Source: Verrucomicrobiales bacterium
Lineage (GTDB): Bacteria > Verrucomicrobiota > Verrucomicrobiia > Verrucomicrobiales > V1-33
Assembly: GCA_023253575.1 (NCBI GenBank)
Contig: JALRGB010000479.1
Span: forward strand, 1-13,703
Direction of reading: 5' to 3'
DNA: 13,703 nt
The notes beneath the pieces were generated by a model. The model made no database searches. It was given only the letters and a program-made list of their open reading frames with translations, and was not told the origin of the DNA. A program made the translations under genes and the position numbers. How positions within the stretch are numbered: the stretch's first letter is position 1; every line of letters begins with the position of its first letter. Shown here piece after piece: positions 6,533 through 13,703 of the stretch.

Positions 6533-6552
6533 TTCTCAATCCAGCAAAACAC
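6533..6552 (-). repeat. Leader block shared with SRPBCC copy 1
   Basis: CTCAATCCAGCAAAACA here matches CTCAATCCGGCAAAACA at 5375-5391 with one difference. Both lie about 58 bases beyond their hairpins. On the minus strand it reads TGTTTTGCTGGATTGAG. Conservation while the surrounding leader has diverged suggests a promoter or regulatory element, or simply residual duplication. Confidence 0.5.
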
Positions 6553-6887
6553 CTCATAACATACACTCATTTTTCTTAAATCTTTCTTCATCTTATTTCT
6601 GACCACCTAATCCTGCGGACGATGGTCATTTCAACAGACGAGCGGATACCCCTGATTGCGTCGAGGACGGATTGAGTCACCGAACCGGACTCCGTTCGAA
6701 AATCCTGATTCCGGTTCTTGAGCCTAACAAGAAAACCGAGCACCCTATCGCAGCCACCTAGCCACGACCCATGTCCCAACTGACTGCCATACAATAGCCA
6801 AGTGCATCGCCCTTAGAATGCGTCCGCGAAAATGGACAACCCAGTTATTCGCTGACTCAGGGAATATTCCCCGCAGGAAATGAATGG

Positions 6888-6951
6888 TTCCATGGAGCCC
6901 CGGAAGCGGAGTGGGGAGGAGGGGATACATCCGCCTCCGGGGTCCATAGAA
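6888..6951 (-). repeat. CCATGG hairpin repeat, copy 3, best-preserved stem
   Basis: The arms are 6888-6910 (TTCCATGGAGCCCCGG...GCGGA) and 6930-6951 (TCCGCC...GGGGTCCATAGAA). They pair over about 20 positions around a loop that contains GGAGGAGG. The plus-strand 5' half is nearly the same as copy 1. On the minus strand an ATG in the base of the stem (6893-6891) opens only a 25-codon frame, and no SRPBCC gene follows. On the plus strand a five-T run follows the stem, but no plus-strand gene precedes it. Confidence 0.7.
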
Positions 6952-7127
6952 TTTTTGGGAGGGAAAGGGGAATGGCACATGTGGTGCCGACGTCCTCAGC
7001 GGTCTTGCTTATGAGTGTCATCATAACGTCTGAGGCAATCTCAACAATTGGAGGTTTGCCCCGGCGGTTTTCAGAAAAAATCTGACTGTGGATACTGGCG
7101 AGCCTCACCGAACGCCCGCACCGGAGG

Positions 7128-7808
7128 TCACACCTCATCCCCCACCCATCGTACGGCGTAGTGGATCAGTTCCGTGCTGTTCTTAAGGCCGAGTTTGATC
7201 CGGATATTGCCCCGGTGCGTGTCCACGGTTTTGATGCTGAGGTGGAGTGCTTCGGCAATGTTATGACTATCCCGCCCCTGCCCGATCAAGCGCAGGATTT
7301 CGAACTCTCGATTGCTCAACTTACCCATGGCCGGACCACCGTCCTTGGCCGGCGGACGCGAGAGATTGTCGAGGATCCCGGCTGATATGGCCTCACTGAC
7401 GGCGATGCGACCGGACAGCACCGTGCGAATGGCCTGCAACATTTTGGCGGGACCGGCCTGTTTCATCACATATCCACGACCGCCGGCCCGCAAGACCCGC
7501 TCCGCATACAGCTTTTCCTCGTGCATCGAGACCACCACCACCGGCAGGGTCGGATTAATAGCATGAATGTCCTGAATCAGCTCCAGCCCGCCTTTGCCCG
7601 GCAGACCGATGTCTGTCATCACCAGATCAGGCGCCAAAGCGTCGATTTTGGAAAATGCTTCAGCAGCGGTGTCCGCCTCCCCGCAGACTTCCAAATCCGG
7701 CTCCTGTCCGATGACCTTGGACAACCCCTCTCGGAAAACAGGATGATCATCGACGATGAATATCCGCGGTGATTTTACTCCAGAGTTTTCTAATTTTTTT
7801 GCGGGCAT
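7128..7808 (-). CDS. NarL/FixJ-family response regulator (REC-LuxR HTH)
   Basis: Two-component output protein, 226 residues, the usual length. The receiver domain spans about residues 14-130: acidic pair D20-D21, phospho-acceptor D66 (VMTDIGLPGKGG), the conserved Ser at 94 (VVVVSMHEE) and Lys at 116 (YVMKQ). A linker rich in Pro/Gly leads to a LuxR-type HTH at about 163-221 (LSNREFEILRLIGQG, NIAEALHLSIKTVDTHRGNI). It should bind DNA when phosphorylated by the kinase encoded immediately upstream. Its ATG follows the kinase stop by one base (TGACATG), so translation is probably coupled. The start is fixed by this junction. It is the last gene of the three-gene operon; targets are unknown, with the SRPBCC genes downstream as positional candidates. 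Confidence 0.95.
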   Translation of the reverse strand: MPAKKLENSGVKSPRIFIVDDHPVFREGLSKVIGQEPDLEVCGEADTAAEAFSKIDALAPDLVMTDIGLPGKGGLELIQDIHAINPTLPVVVVSMHEEKLYAERVLRAGGRGYVMKQAGPAKMLQAIRTVLSGRIAVSEAISAGILDNLSRPPAKDGGPAMGKLSNREFEILRLIGQGRDSHNIAEALHLSIKTVDTHRGNIRIKLGLKNSTELIHYAVRWVGDEV

Positions 7809-7809
7809 G

Positions 7810-10026
7810 TCAGTGGTTGGTGTAGTTTGACTTCAAAGGTCTGTGCAGCGTGCACGTCACGGTGGTGCCTCCGGTGGACGGAGAGTCCAGAGTGAGGTCC
7901 CCGCCGATGATATCGGCACGATAGCGCATGATACGCAGCCCCATGCCCTCGGCCTTGGGCGCCGGGTGATTGAGCCCGGTGCCATTGTCGCGAATACTCA
8001 AAACCAGCGTCAGAGGCGTCTCGGTAAGACTCACTGCAATGTGACTGGCCTGACCATGTTTGACGGCATTGGTCACAGATTCCTGCGCGATGCGGTACAG
8101 GTGAGTGGCCTGAGTATTGTCTAGGTCGCTGACTGGTTGTGGACAGGAAAATTCGCAGCGATTCCCAAACAACTGGGATGTTTTTTCGACCAGCTCGGAG
8201 AGGGCGTGGCTCAAGCCGCCGACTTCCATGGCGACCGGATGCAATCCGCGGGCCAGTGTTCGGGTCAAATCCAGAGCTTTTTGCAATGTTTCCATGAGCC
8301 GACTGGCGCTCTCGGCGGCTGGCGACGAAAGCAGCGTGAGCTCGCGGGCGAGGGCTTGACTCAGAAAGACGGCGCCGGCCACTTGCTGGCCGAGGTCGTC
8401 ATGCAGATCTTGGCCGATGCGCTGGCGCTCGGATTCACTGATCTCGAGGATTTCCTCCTCCAGCCGCAAACGGGCAGCCATTTCCCGCTGCAATACGTCA
8501 TTGGCCTCCTGCAATTCCCTCGTGCGCTCGCCCACCCGACGCTCGAGCTCGTCATTCATACGCCGAATGTCCTTTTCCGCCTGTTTGCGCAGAGTGATAT
8601 CGAGATGCGCTACAAGCACACGGCGCGGGCCGTCGCCCCGCATCACGGTGACATGAGTGACAAACCAGCGCCGATCCTCCCCGACCCCAGCGGAAAATTC
8701 CATGACAAACAGCGTCCGACGGCCGCTGATCACATCGCGAATGCCGTCAGCAAGTCGCAGCGGCGCATCTCCGCCGTCCACCGCCGCCTCCGCACACGCG
8801 TGGCGATAATTGCAGACAGTAAAACAGGCAGACGCCACATCTCTTCCGTCCCCAGCAGCCTCCGCACACGCCTGCAAATAGTTAGTGCCCGGTGCACTAT
8901 GATGAAAAGATCCGGCACCAGCAAGAACCAGTGTATTCCATGACTCGTTGGAACTTAAAATTATTCCTTCTTCGTCAAGAACCGCTAAACCGGCAGGCAC
9001 GGCCTCGAGGGTGGACAAGGCAAAGCGACTAGACTGCCGCAATTCTTCCTCAGTTTTTTTGCGGTGGGTGATGTCACGCGCGACCCCTCCCAGCTGGCGC
9101 GGCTGCCCAGGCTGCCCAGGCAGTGCACTACCGCGCGTGGAAATCCATCGAATCTCATGGTCGCCAACAATAATCCGATAATCGCAAACGAATGATTCAG
9201 CGGAGCCTTCGACCCAGTCGTAAAACTGCTGGGTGACGCTGGCTCGGTCCTCCGGATGCACGGATTGAATCCACCGCGTGTGATCAGCCAGCAATTCCTC
9301 GACCGGAAATCCCCAGATACGCTCAAAAGCGGGGCTGATGTAAGTGAAATGGAGGGGAGCGAGATTCAGGAACCAGAAGACCTCGGTGCTGTTCTCCGCC
9401 AGCAGCCCGAACTTCGCTTCACTGCGCCGTAAGGCCAATTGCACCTCATGTTGCTTCGTGATGTCAAGCAGCGCCACGTGATACCACGCTCCCTCCGGGC
9501 CGGGTTCCGGGGCCAGAGTAATGACGCATTGCACCTGGCAGATGGTTCCGTCACCCGACTGCACTCCAAAGACTTTGACGAGGGGAGTGTTGCTGCGTCG
9601 GCACTGCCAAAGCAGCGCCAAAAACTCCTGCCGGTCTTCCGGCACCACCCTTCTGACAAATGGTTTCCACAGCAACGAGGAGGCTGCGACCCCGAGTAGG
9701 CGGGCGCCCGTCTGGTTGATCTCGCGAATGCAACCGCTGGCATCAAAAGTGGCATATCCGACGGGAGCGAGTTCGTACAAATCCGCATACCGCTGGCGCG
9801 TCAGTTCCAGCTCGGATTGCACTTCGCGCAGTTGATCGTTCTGCAGCTTGAGCAGCATAAGATTTTCCCGCTGCTCATCCAGAAGCGATAAGATCGGAAG
9901 GGAATGCAACCGCCGACCCACGGGAGGGGTCACCGTCATCGATGATGAAAGCCGGTCATCCGTGGATTTTCGACCTTTGGACTGCAGGCGGGCGGGCGAA
10001 TGGGGGGAGGAGGATTTCATGATCAT
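7810..10026 (-). CDS. PAS-PAS-PAS histidine kinase (HisKA_3/HATPase), NarX/DegS-like
   Basis: Soluble sensor kinase of 738 residues; no membrane segment is seen. Order: coiled coil about 50-80; PAS1 about 80-195 (LYELAPVGYATFD...DIT); PAS2 about 200-325, PAS_3-like with the usual PAC end (GVARDITHRKK); PAS3 about 335-480; a coiled coil 480-530; HisKA_3 dimerisation with phospho-acceptor H542 (RQRIGQDLHDDLGQQVAG); then HATPase with N653 (ESVTNAVKHG), the DNGTG box at 680-684 and GMGL at 694-697. All catalytic motifs look intact. PAS3 contains an extra 24-residue tandem duplication (residues 382-429). The ATG at 10026 directly follows the stop of the CheB-CheR gene (TAAATG), and the response regulator follows after one base. 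Expected to phosphorylate that regulator. The signal is unknown. Confidence 0.94.
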   Translation of the reverse strand: MIMKSSSPHSPARLQSKGRKSTDDRLSSSMTVTPPVGRRLHSLPILSLLDEQRENLMLLKLQNDQLREVQSELELTRQRYADLYELAPVGYATFDASGCIREINQTGARLLGVAASSLLWKPFVRRVVPEDRQEFLALLWQCRRSNTPLVKVFGVQSGDGTICQVQCVITLAPEPGPEGAWYHVALLDITKQHEVQLALRRSEAKFGLLAENSTEVFWFLNLAPLHFTYISPAFERIWGFPVEELLADHTRWIQSVHPEDRASVTQQFYDWVEGSAESFVCDYRIIVGDHEIRWISTRGSALPGQPGQPRQLGGVARDITHRKKTEEELRQSSRFALSTLEAVPAGLAVLDEEGIILSSNESWNTLVLAGAGSFHHSAPGTNYLQACAEAAGDGRDVASACFTVCNYRHACAEAAVDGGDAPLRLADGIRDVISGRRTLFVMEFSAGVGEDRRWFVTHVTVMRGDGPRRVLVAHLDITLRKQAEKDIRRMNDELERRVGERTRELQEANDVLQREMAARLRLEEEILEISESERQRIGQDLHDDLGQQVAGAVFLSQALARELTLLSSPAAESASRLMETLQKALDLTRTLARGLHPVAMEVGGLSHALSELVEKTSQLFGNRCEFSCPQPVSDLDNTQATHLYRIAQESVTNAVKHGQASHIAVSLTETPLTLVLSIRDNGTGLNHPAPKAEGMGLRIMRYRADIIGGDLTLDSPSTGGTTVTCTLHRPLKSNYTNH
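8740..8883 (-). repeat. In-frame 72-bp tandem duplication inside PAS3 of the kinase
   Basis: Two imperfect 72-base units (8812-8883 and 8740-8811) encode NYLQACAEAAGDGRD... and NYRHACAEAAVDGGD.... The DNA shares GCCTCCGCACACGC and flanking bases on the plus strand. PAS domains of this type normally carry the NYL..C..A..GD..A..GI segment once. The duplication adds cysteines at residues 387, 401, 405 and 411. Confidence 0.75.
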
Positions 10027-13008
10027 TTATTTCGATGGGGTGATATCTTCCATGGCGAGCAGAATCCATTGGTTCTGATGACCCGGGGCGGTCATGGACC
10101 GGGCGTTGAGCAGCAGTTCCTTTTTGCCGATTTCTGGGAATTCGTGGTCGACCCGGAATCCTTCAAAGGGCGATCGGGTGGGCAGAAGTTTCTCCAGCAG
10201 CTCACGCAATGCCGGCAAGTCCCACTGCCCGTTCCCCAGCTCGTAAATGCTTTTATTCTCAGCATCCTGAGGCCGAGTGCGAAAGAACTCGCAAAAACTC
10301 CGGTTAACCATCTTCACATTCAGCCCGCTATCCAGAACCAGCAGCGGCTCGCGGACGGTGGCGATGACCGCCTCAGCAAACTGGCGCGCCTCCTGAGCCT
10401 CGGCCAGACTGCGCTTGAGGGCGTCGATGTCGAGGAGCGTGAGCACAACACCATCGATGCGATTATCCATTGTCTTATACGGTCGAATGCGCAGCACATG
10501 CCACCGGCCTTCCAAGTCCTGCACTTCGTGCTCCCCGGTCGTGAGGGACTCGAGCACGTCATCAATCATGCCCCGAAGGTCATCGATGACGAGATTCGAC
10601 TTCAAGTCGGAGATCGGGCGCCCAACGTCGCTAGGAATGATATTTAACACCTTGCGCGCTTTGGGGGTAAAGCGGCGGATGCGCAGGTCAGCCCCGAGAA
10701 TGACGATCGGGATGTCCACGCTGCTGAAAAGATTGATCAAATCATCGCTCAATTGATGCAGCTCGAGATTCCGATTTTGCAGTTCCTCGTTGAGGGTGGT
10801 CAGTTCCTCATTGGTCGACTGCAGTTCCTCTTTGGCCGTCTCCAGTTCCTCGTTGGTGCTTTGCAGTTCCTCGTTGCTCGAAAGCGCCTCCTCACTGGCC
10901 GCCCGCAGTTCCTCGTTGGTGGCCTCTTGTTCCTCAATAATCGTCTGCAACGACAGCTTGCTGGCCGAAATCTCATCTCGAAGCTGCTCCAGCTCGCGTT
11001 CCAGTGGCGAAGCGTGACTGGCCCGACCTTTCCTCGGAGTGGCCAGCGCCTTCGATGACTTTTCCGTAAATAATATCAGAAAAAACAACTCGGATCCCGG
11101 CGGCACGGAGAACGGGATCACCTTGAGGTCCACTAAAAGCACGCGACCATTCTCGCGCACCTGCACCCCTACTTGTTCGACCGCCCGCTTGAGTTTGACG
11201 GCCCGCGAGATCAGGGGGCGCAGCTCCACCGCCAACCCCTGCCGAGCCATCTTTAGCAAATTCAGACTGGCATCGCCAGGTGTATTTTCCAGAAACGGCC
11301 CGGTCTGGCCGCGGAACTGCAGGATCTGCATACTGGAATTCACCACCACCCCGCTCGGGCAGAATTTACTCAGAATGATGGCATCAGCCTGCTTGCGCAC
11401 TTCGCCCAGCATCGGCTCAGCGACCTGCCTCGAAACAACAGGCTGAACCGAAGACGCCAGCGCACCACCACTCGCAAATCCGGATGGAAACACCGCCATC
11501 CGCAGAGCGGATACGTTCCGCGCATACACCCGGTGGCGCGCATCCACAATGCTGAACAATTCGCTGTAACACCCAATGGACTCAGCCATCCCAAGAACAA
11601 GAAACCCCTGCGGCCGCAGCGCATAATGAAAAATCGGAATGACCTTCTTCTGTAAGGCAGCGTCAAAATAAATCATGACATTCCGACAGCTGATCAGATC
11701 AATATTGGAAAATGGCGGATCGCGCGTCACATCCTGCCGCGCAAAAATACACATGTCCCGGATAGCTTTGGAAATGCGATAACCAGCCGCCGTTTTGGTA
11801 AAATAACGACCGAGCCGCTCCGGCGACACATCCTCTGCAATGCTGTCAGTATACACCCCCGCCCGCGCGCGCGCCAAAATCTTCTCGTTAATATCGCTTC
11901 CAAACACTTGAATATCAAAGTGCTCCGCCTGCTTTTCCATGAACTCAAGCAACGCGATAGCCAGTGAATAGACCTCTTCACCCGTCGAGCAGCCCGCCAC
12001 CCAGATCCGGATCGGTAAATCCTGCCGGCGGTTTTTACACAACTGCGGAAATACCTTCTTCTTCAAGACGTCAAACATCTTAGGATCGCGAAAAAAGCCG
12101 CTGACAAAGATAAGAATATCCTGAAAAAGCGCCTCCACTTCGCCGGCGTTTTTGCGCAGAAAACCGACGTATTCCTTCAACGTTTCTTTCTTCTGAATAG
12201 CCATGCGCCGACTCACCCGACGGCGAATCGTGCTCGGTTTATACTGCGTAAAGTCAACCCCGCTGTACGCCCGCACCAGCGAGCAAACTTGCGTAAAATA
12301 ATCGCTCTCCACTGCCGAAAAACCCGACTCATCGCCAGTCACCCCCCTCATCCGTTGGTCCTTTTCCAGACGCACTAACTCCGCTGCCATCGCTTCCGGC
12401 GGCATCACGTGATCCACGCATCCAGTCGAACACGCGCTGACCGGCATCCCGCTGTACTTCGCAGAAGCTTCGTCCTGGGCGAAAGTCACGCCCCCCGCGG
12501 ACTTGATCTCCTGAATGCCGCGCGTCCCGTCCACCCCCGTCCCGGAAAGAATAATCCCAATCGCCCGAACCCCGAAATCAACCGCCAGCTCGCTCAAAAA
12601 GAAGTCGACCGCACTCGGCAGTTTGTGCTCCGCATCCCGCGTCATCACCCGCAAGACCCCACGAGAAATCCCCATCTTCTTGTTAGGCGGAATAATGTAG
12701 ATATGCCCCGGCTTGACTTTGAGCCGGTGCCGAGCCTCAACCACCGGCATCAAGGTGGCCCGCGACAACAAAACACTCAATGCACTCTCATGCGTGGGAT
12801 CAAGATGCTGAATAATCACCACCGCCATGCCAAAGTCCGGCGGCAAGGCTTTAAGCAAATGAGTCGCCGCCTCCAATCCACCCGCCGAAGCACCAATCCC
12901 AACCACCGAAAATGCCGCTGCCGGCGCCACAGCTGAAACAGTGGACGACGCCCGCCGGGTACGCCGCGACGCTGAAGAGGATGAGGGTTTAAGCTGGGGG
13001 GGCTTCAT
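10027..13008 (-). CDS. CheB methylesterase-CheR methyltransferase-PAS fusion protein
   Basis: Fusion of the two receptor-modifying enzymes of chemotaxis-like systems, 993 residues from ATG 13008. After a Ser/Arg-rich tail, the CheB domain spans about 36-215 with S41 (GASAGG), H68 (IIQHLDP) and D160 (GTGVDGTRG) as the catalytic triad; no receiver domain precedes it. CheR spans about 237-500: N-terminal helical part (YKPSTIRRRVSRRM), the SAM-binding AGCSTGEEVYSLA at about 338-350, then FARQDVTRDPPF and ISCRNVMIYF. A PAS-like stretch follows, then a long NEEL-repeat coiled coil (about 667-761), a PAS_10 domain (about 761-861) and a last PAS (about 876-990). Many relatives continue into a kinase; here the kinase is the next gene, whose ATG abuts this stop. 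A TTG at 13065 would add 19 residues; neither start has a clear Shine-Dalgarno. Confidence 0.93.
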   Translation of the reverse strand: MKPPQLKPSSSSASRRTRRASSTVSAVAPAAAFSVVGIGASAGGLEAATHLLKALPPDFGMAVVIIQHLDPTHESALSVLLSRATLMPVVEARHRLKVKPGHIYIIPPNKKMGISRGVLRVMTRDAEHKLPSAVDFFLSELAVDFGVRAIGIILSGTGVDGTRGIQEIKSAGGVTFAQDEASAKYSGMPVSACSTGCVDHVMPPEAMAAELVRLEKDQRMRGVTGDESGFSAVESDYFTQVCSLVRAYSGVDFTQYKPSTIRRRVSRRMAIQKKETLKEYVGFLRKNAGEVEALFQDILIFVSGFFRDPKMFDVLKKKVFPQLCKNRRQDLPIRIWVAGCSTGEEVYSLAIALLEFMEKQAEHFDIQVFGSDINEKILARARAGVYTDSIAEDVSPERLGRYFTKTAAGYRISKAIRDMCIFARQDVTRDPPFSNIDLISCRNVMIYFDAALQKKVIPIFHYALRPQGFLVLGMAESIGCYSELFSIVDARHRVYARNVSALRMAVFPSGFASGGALASSVQPVVSRQVAEPMLGEVRKQADAIILSKFCPSGVVVNSSMQILQFRGQTGPFLENTPGDASLNLLKMARQGLAVELRPLISRAVKLKRAVEQVGVQVRENGRVLLVDLKVIPFSVPPGSELFFLILFTEKSSKALATPRKGRASHASPLERELEQLRDEISASKLSLQTIIEEQEATNEELRAASEEALSSNEELQSTNEELETAKEELQSTNEELTTLNEELQNRNLELHQLSDDLINLFSSVDIPIVILGADLRIRRFTPKARKVLNIIPSDVGRPISDLKSNLVIDDLRGMIDDVLESLTTGEHEVQDLEGRWHVLRIRPYKTMDNRIDGVVLTLLDIDALKRSLAEAQEARQFAEAVIATVREPLLVLDSGLNVKMVNRSFCEFFRTRPQDAENKSIYELGNGQWDLPALRELLEKLLPTRSPFEGFRVDHEFPEIGKKELLLNARSMTAPGHQNQWILLAMEDITPSK
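10750..10960 (-). repeat. 21-bp-period repeats encoding the NEEL coiled coil
   Basis: The DNA repeats GTTCCTCGTTGG-like units (plus strand) about every 21 bases, encoding heptads such as STNEELQ, SSNEELQ, TAKEELQ and TLNEELQ. This coiled coil is a hallmark of CheB-CheR-PAS fusions and probably forms a dimeric rod between the CheR and PAS parts. The repeats are coding and not a separate element. Confidence 0.8.
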
Positions 13009-13287
13009 TAAAAAAATGAACAGACTGCAACGGAGATTCTTACCAAAATCTCGCCACTCCGGCAACTTGAATCCGTCAAACCGAGACCATCGTACAATAA
13101 AATCCTAAAATAAAGTGGTGGAATCCGCCTTTGTTTCCTGAAATTTATAAAAACCTACAAAAACCGTCCGTATCCATATCCCCAACCTGAGGGCATCCCC
13201 ACGCGGTCGATGTGGGGGCGCCGTCCATTTAAAGGTTTGTGACAAGCATGCCCCGAGCCTGAGGGCGTCATCAAACAGTCGATATCC
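13009..13287. other. Intergenic region upstream of the signalling operon
   Basis: This should contain the operon promoter (minus strand), but I see no convincing -35/-10 pair; the stretch 13090-13160 is AT-rich and the likeliest place. It also contains a stem (CCCCAC 13197-13202 with GTGGGG 13212-13217, 9-base loop) and two 26-base direct repeats at 13186 and 13258. No T run follows the stem in the minus direction, so a classic terminator for the upstream gene is not supported. Confidence 0.45.
13186..13283. repeat. Pair of 26-bp direct repeats, 72 bases apart
   Basis: 13186-13211 and 13258-13283 both begin CCTGAGGGC and end GTCGAT at exactly the same length, with 20 of 26 positions identical. 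They lie between the pyrophosphorylase stop and the signalling operon. They could be regulator sites; only two copies are seen. Confidence 0.4.
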
Positions 13288-13703
13288 TTACGAGTACGTC
13301 CCCGCGGCCAGCCGCTTGGGCTCGGGATCGGGATTCACGAGGGTGACGTCACCTTGGATGGTCACCCCGGCATCGACCACAAACGGACCTTGAATTTTCA
13401 GACTGTGACACTGGCGGAGGGAGGGGGCCCCATGCGGAAAGGTTTTCTCCAATCCGTCGACGAGTTTGCAAGAGGCATCGAGGGTGATATGTGGAGGCTG
13501 GCCGGCGCGATCCGGATGCAATTCGAGGCGCAGATCATCTGTCAAGATGTAGGCATCGGATCGGACGGCCAGCAGGTCGGCCGTTGTTTTGACGGGGGCG
13601 AAGCGGGTGCGGGAGACTTCGATGGCTCCGGCATCGGGGAAGCACTCGATGGCGGCGCCCCTGGCGGTTTCGAGCTGGAGCACGGCGGGGGAGTTGGGGT
13701 CGC
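13288..13703 (-). CDS. UTP-glucose-1-phosphate uridylyltransferase (UDPGP family), C-terminal part
   Basis: The 5' end lies beyond the right edge; the frame is open to base 13703, so the GTG at 13683 is probably not the start. The visible 138 codons contain AIEVSRTRFAPVKTTADLLAVRSDAYIL, the typical C-terminal signature of UDPGP-family (eukaryote-like) UDP-glucose/UDP-sugar pyrophosphorylases. They also contain the FPHGAPSL motif and the start of a left-handed beta helix (LKIQGPFVVDAGVTIQGDVTLVN). The enzyme makes UDP-glucose from UTP and glucose-1-phosphate in the cytoplasm, for glycogen, trehalose or polysaccharide synthesis. The nucleotide-binding N-terminal domain is not in the window, so substrate specificity cannot be judged. 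It is followed by the 279-base gap before the signalling operon, and is probably a separate transcription unit. Confidence 0.88.
   Translation of the reverse strand, partial: DPNSPAVLQLETARGAAIECFPDAGAIEVSRTRFAPVKTTADLLAVRSDAYILTDDLRLELHPDRAGQPPHITLDASCKLVDGLEKTFPHGAPSLRQCHSLKIQGPFVVDAGVTIQGDVTLVNPDPEPKRLAAGTYS

Larger units (their letters stand above)
6505..7127. other. Intergenic region between SRPBCC copy 2 and the response regulator
   Basis: More than 600 bases without a convincing gene. It contains the shared leader block (6533-6552), an AT-rich patch (6560-6600) and the third hairpin (6888-6951). A small stem TCAGA-AAAAA-TCTGA lies at about 7070-7084, some 45-60 bases downstream of the response-regulator stop; it is too short to call a terminator. 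Minus-strand ORFs at 6588-6794 and 6857-7138 show no family signature. Confidence 0.45.

Noticed and set aside
5260..6951. Rho-independent terminators at the CCATGG hairpins
   Set aside because: No T run follows on the minus strand, where the genes lie; the only T run (after copy 3) is on the plus strand, with no plus-strand gene before it.
8137..8943. 268-codon plus-strand ORF opposite the kinase
   Set aside because: Antisense to conserved HisKA_3 and PAS coding sequence; composition is that of a shadow frame.
10000..10647. 215-codon plus-strand ORF opposite the C-terminus of the CheB-CheR fusion
   Set aside because: Antisense shadow of a well-supported PAS-containing gene.
13186..13283. 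CRISPR array
   Set aside because: Only two imperfect copies with a single 46-base gap, no cas genes; direct repeats of another kind are a better description.
1..13703. tRNA, rRNA or other known structured RNA genes
   Set aside because: I saw no tRNA cloverleaf with a T-arm motif, no rRNA segments and no recognisable riboswitch.

Overview
The window is high-GC bacterial DNA in two parts. Positions 1 to about 4,700 are a graveyard of insertion sequences. Positions about 4,700 to 13,703 are host-type genes, all on the minus strand. The lineage cannot be proved from the sequence. The IS21/IS66/IS630 mix, the weak Shine-Dalgarno signals, the CheB-CheR-PAS fusion beside a PAS histidine kinase and the eukaryote-like UDP-sugar pyrophosphorylase would fit Verrucomicrobiota (Opitutae-like). 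That is a low-confidence guess.

Left part. An IS21-family element enters from the left edge with an apparently intact istA (1-1437). Its istB (1448-1699) has lost the whole ATPase core in frame. A probable IS21 right end lies at 1691-1704. It is followed by a 5'-truncated IS66 transposase remnant with two in-frame stops (1793-2542) and a probable IS66 right terminus near 2657. A more AT-rich island holds one orphan minus-strand ORF (2862-3371). Next comes a complete 1,125-bp IS630-family element (3446-4570) with 29-bp terminal inverted repeats, a TA target duplication and a late nonsense codon in its transposase. It appears to have inserted just upstream of the orphan ORF, perhaps inside a small gene of the same transcription unit.

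Middle part. Two tandem paralogues of an SRPBCC (START/polyketide-cyclase-like) protein lie on the minus strand (4688-5209 and 5758-6363). Each is preceded by a related leader: a GC-rich hairpin with CCATGG at its base and a CCTCCTCC loop, then a dyad and a shared upstream block. A third, best-preserved hairpin copy (6888-6951) has no SRPBCC gene after it. This hairpin family is the least explained structure in the window.

Right part. A compact minus-strand operon encodes a CheB-CheR-PAS fusion (13008-10027), a three-PAS HisKA_3-type histidine kinase (10026-7810) and a NarL/FixJ response regulator (7808-7128). The first stop abuts the next ATG (TAAATG), and one base separates the second stop from the third ATG (TGACATG). 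No chemoreceptor, CheA or CheW is present, so this looks like a phospho-signalling module ending in transcription control rather than a chemotaxis operon. Its targets are unknown; the co-oriented SRPBCC genes downstream are candidates only by position. At the right edge is the C-terminal part of a UDPGP-family UTP-glucose-1-phosphate uridylyltransferase (13288-13703), also on the minus strand.
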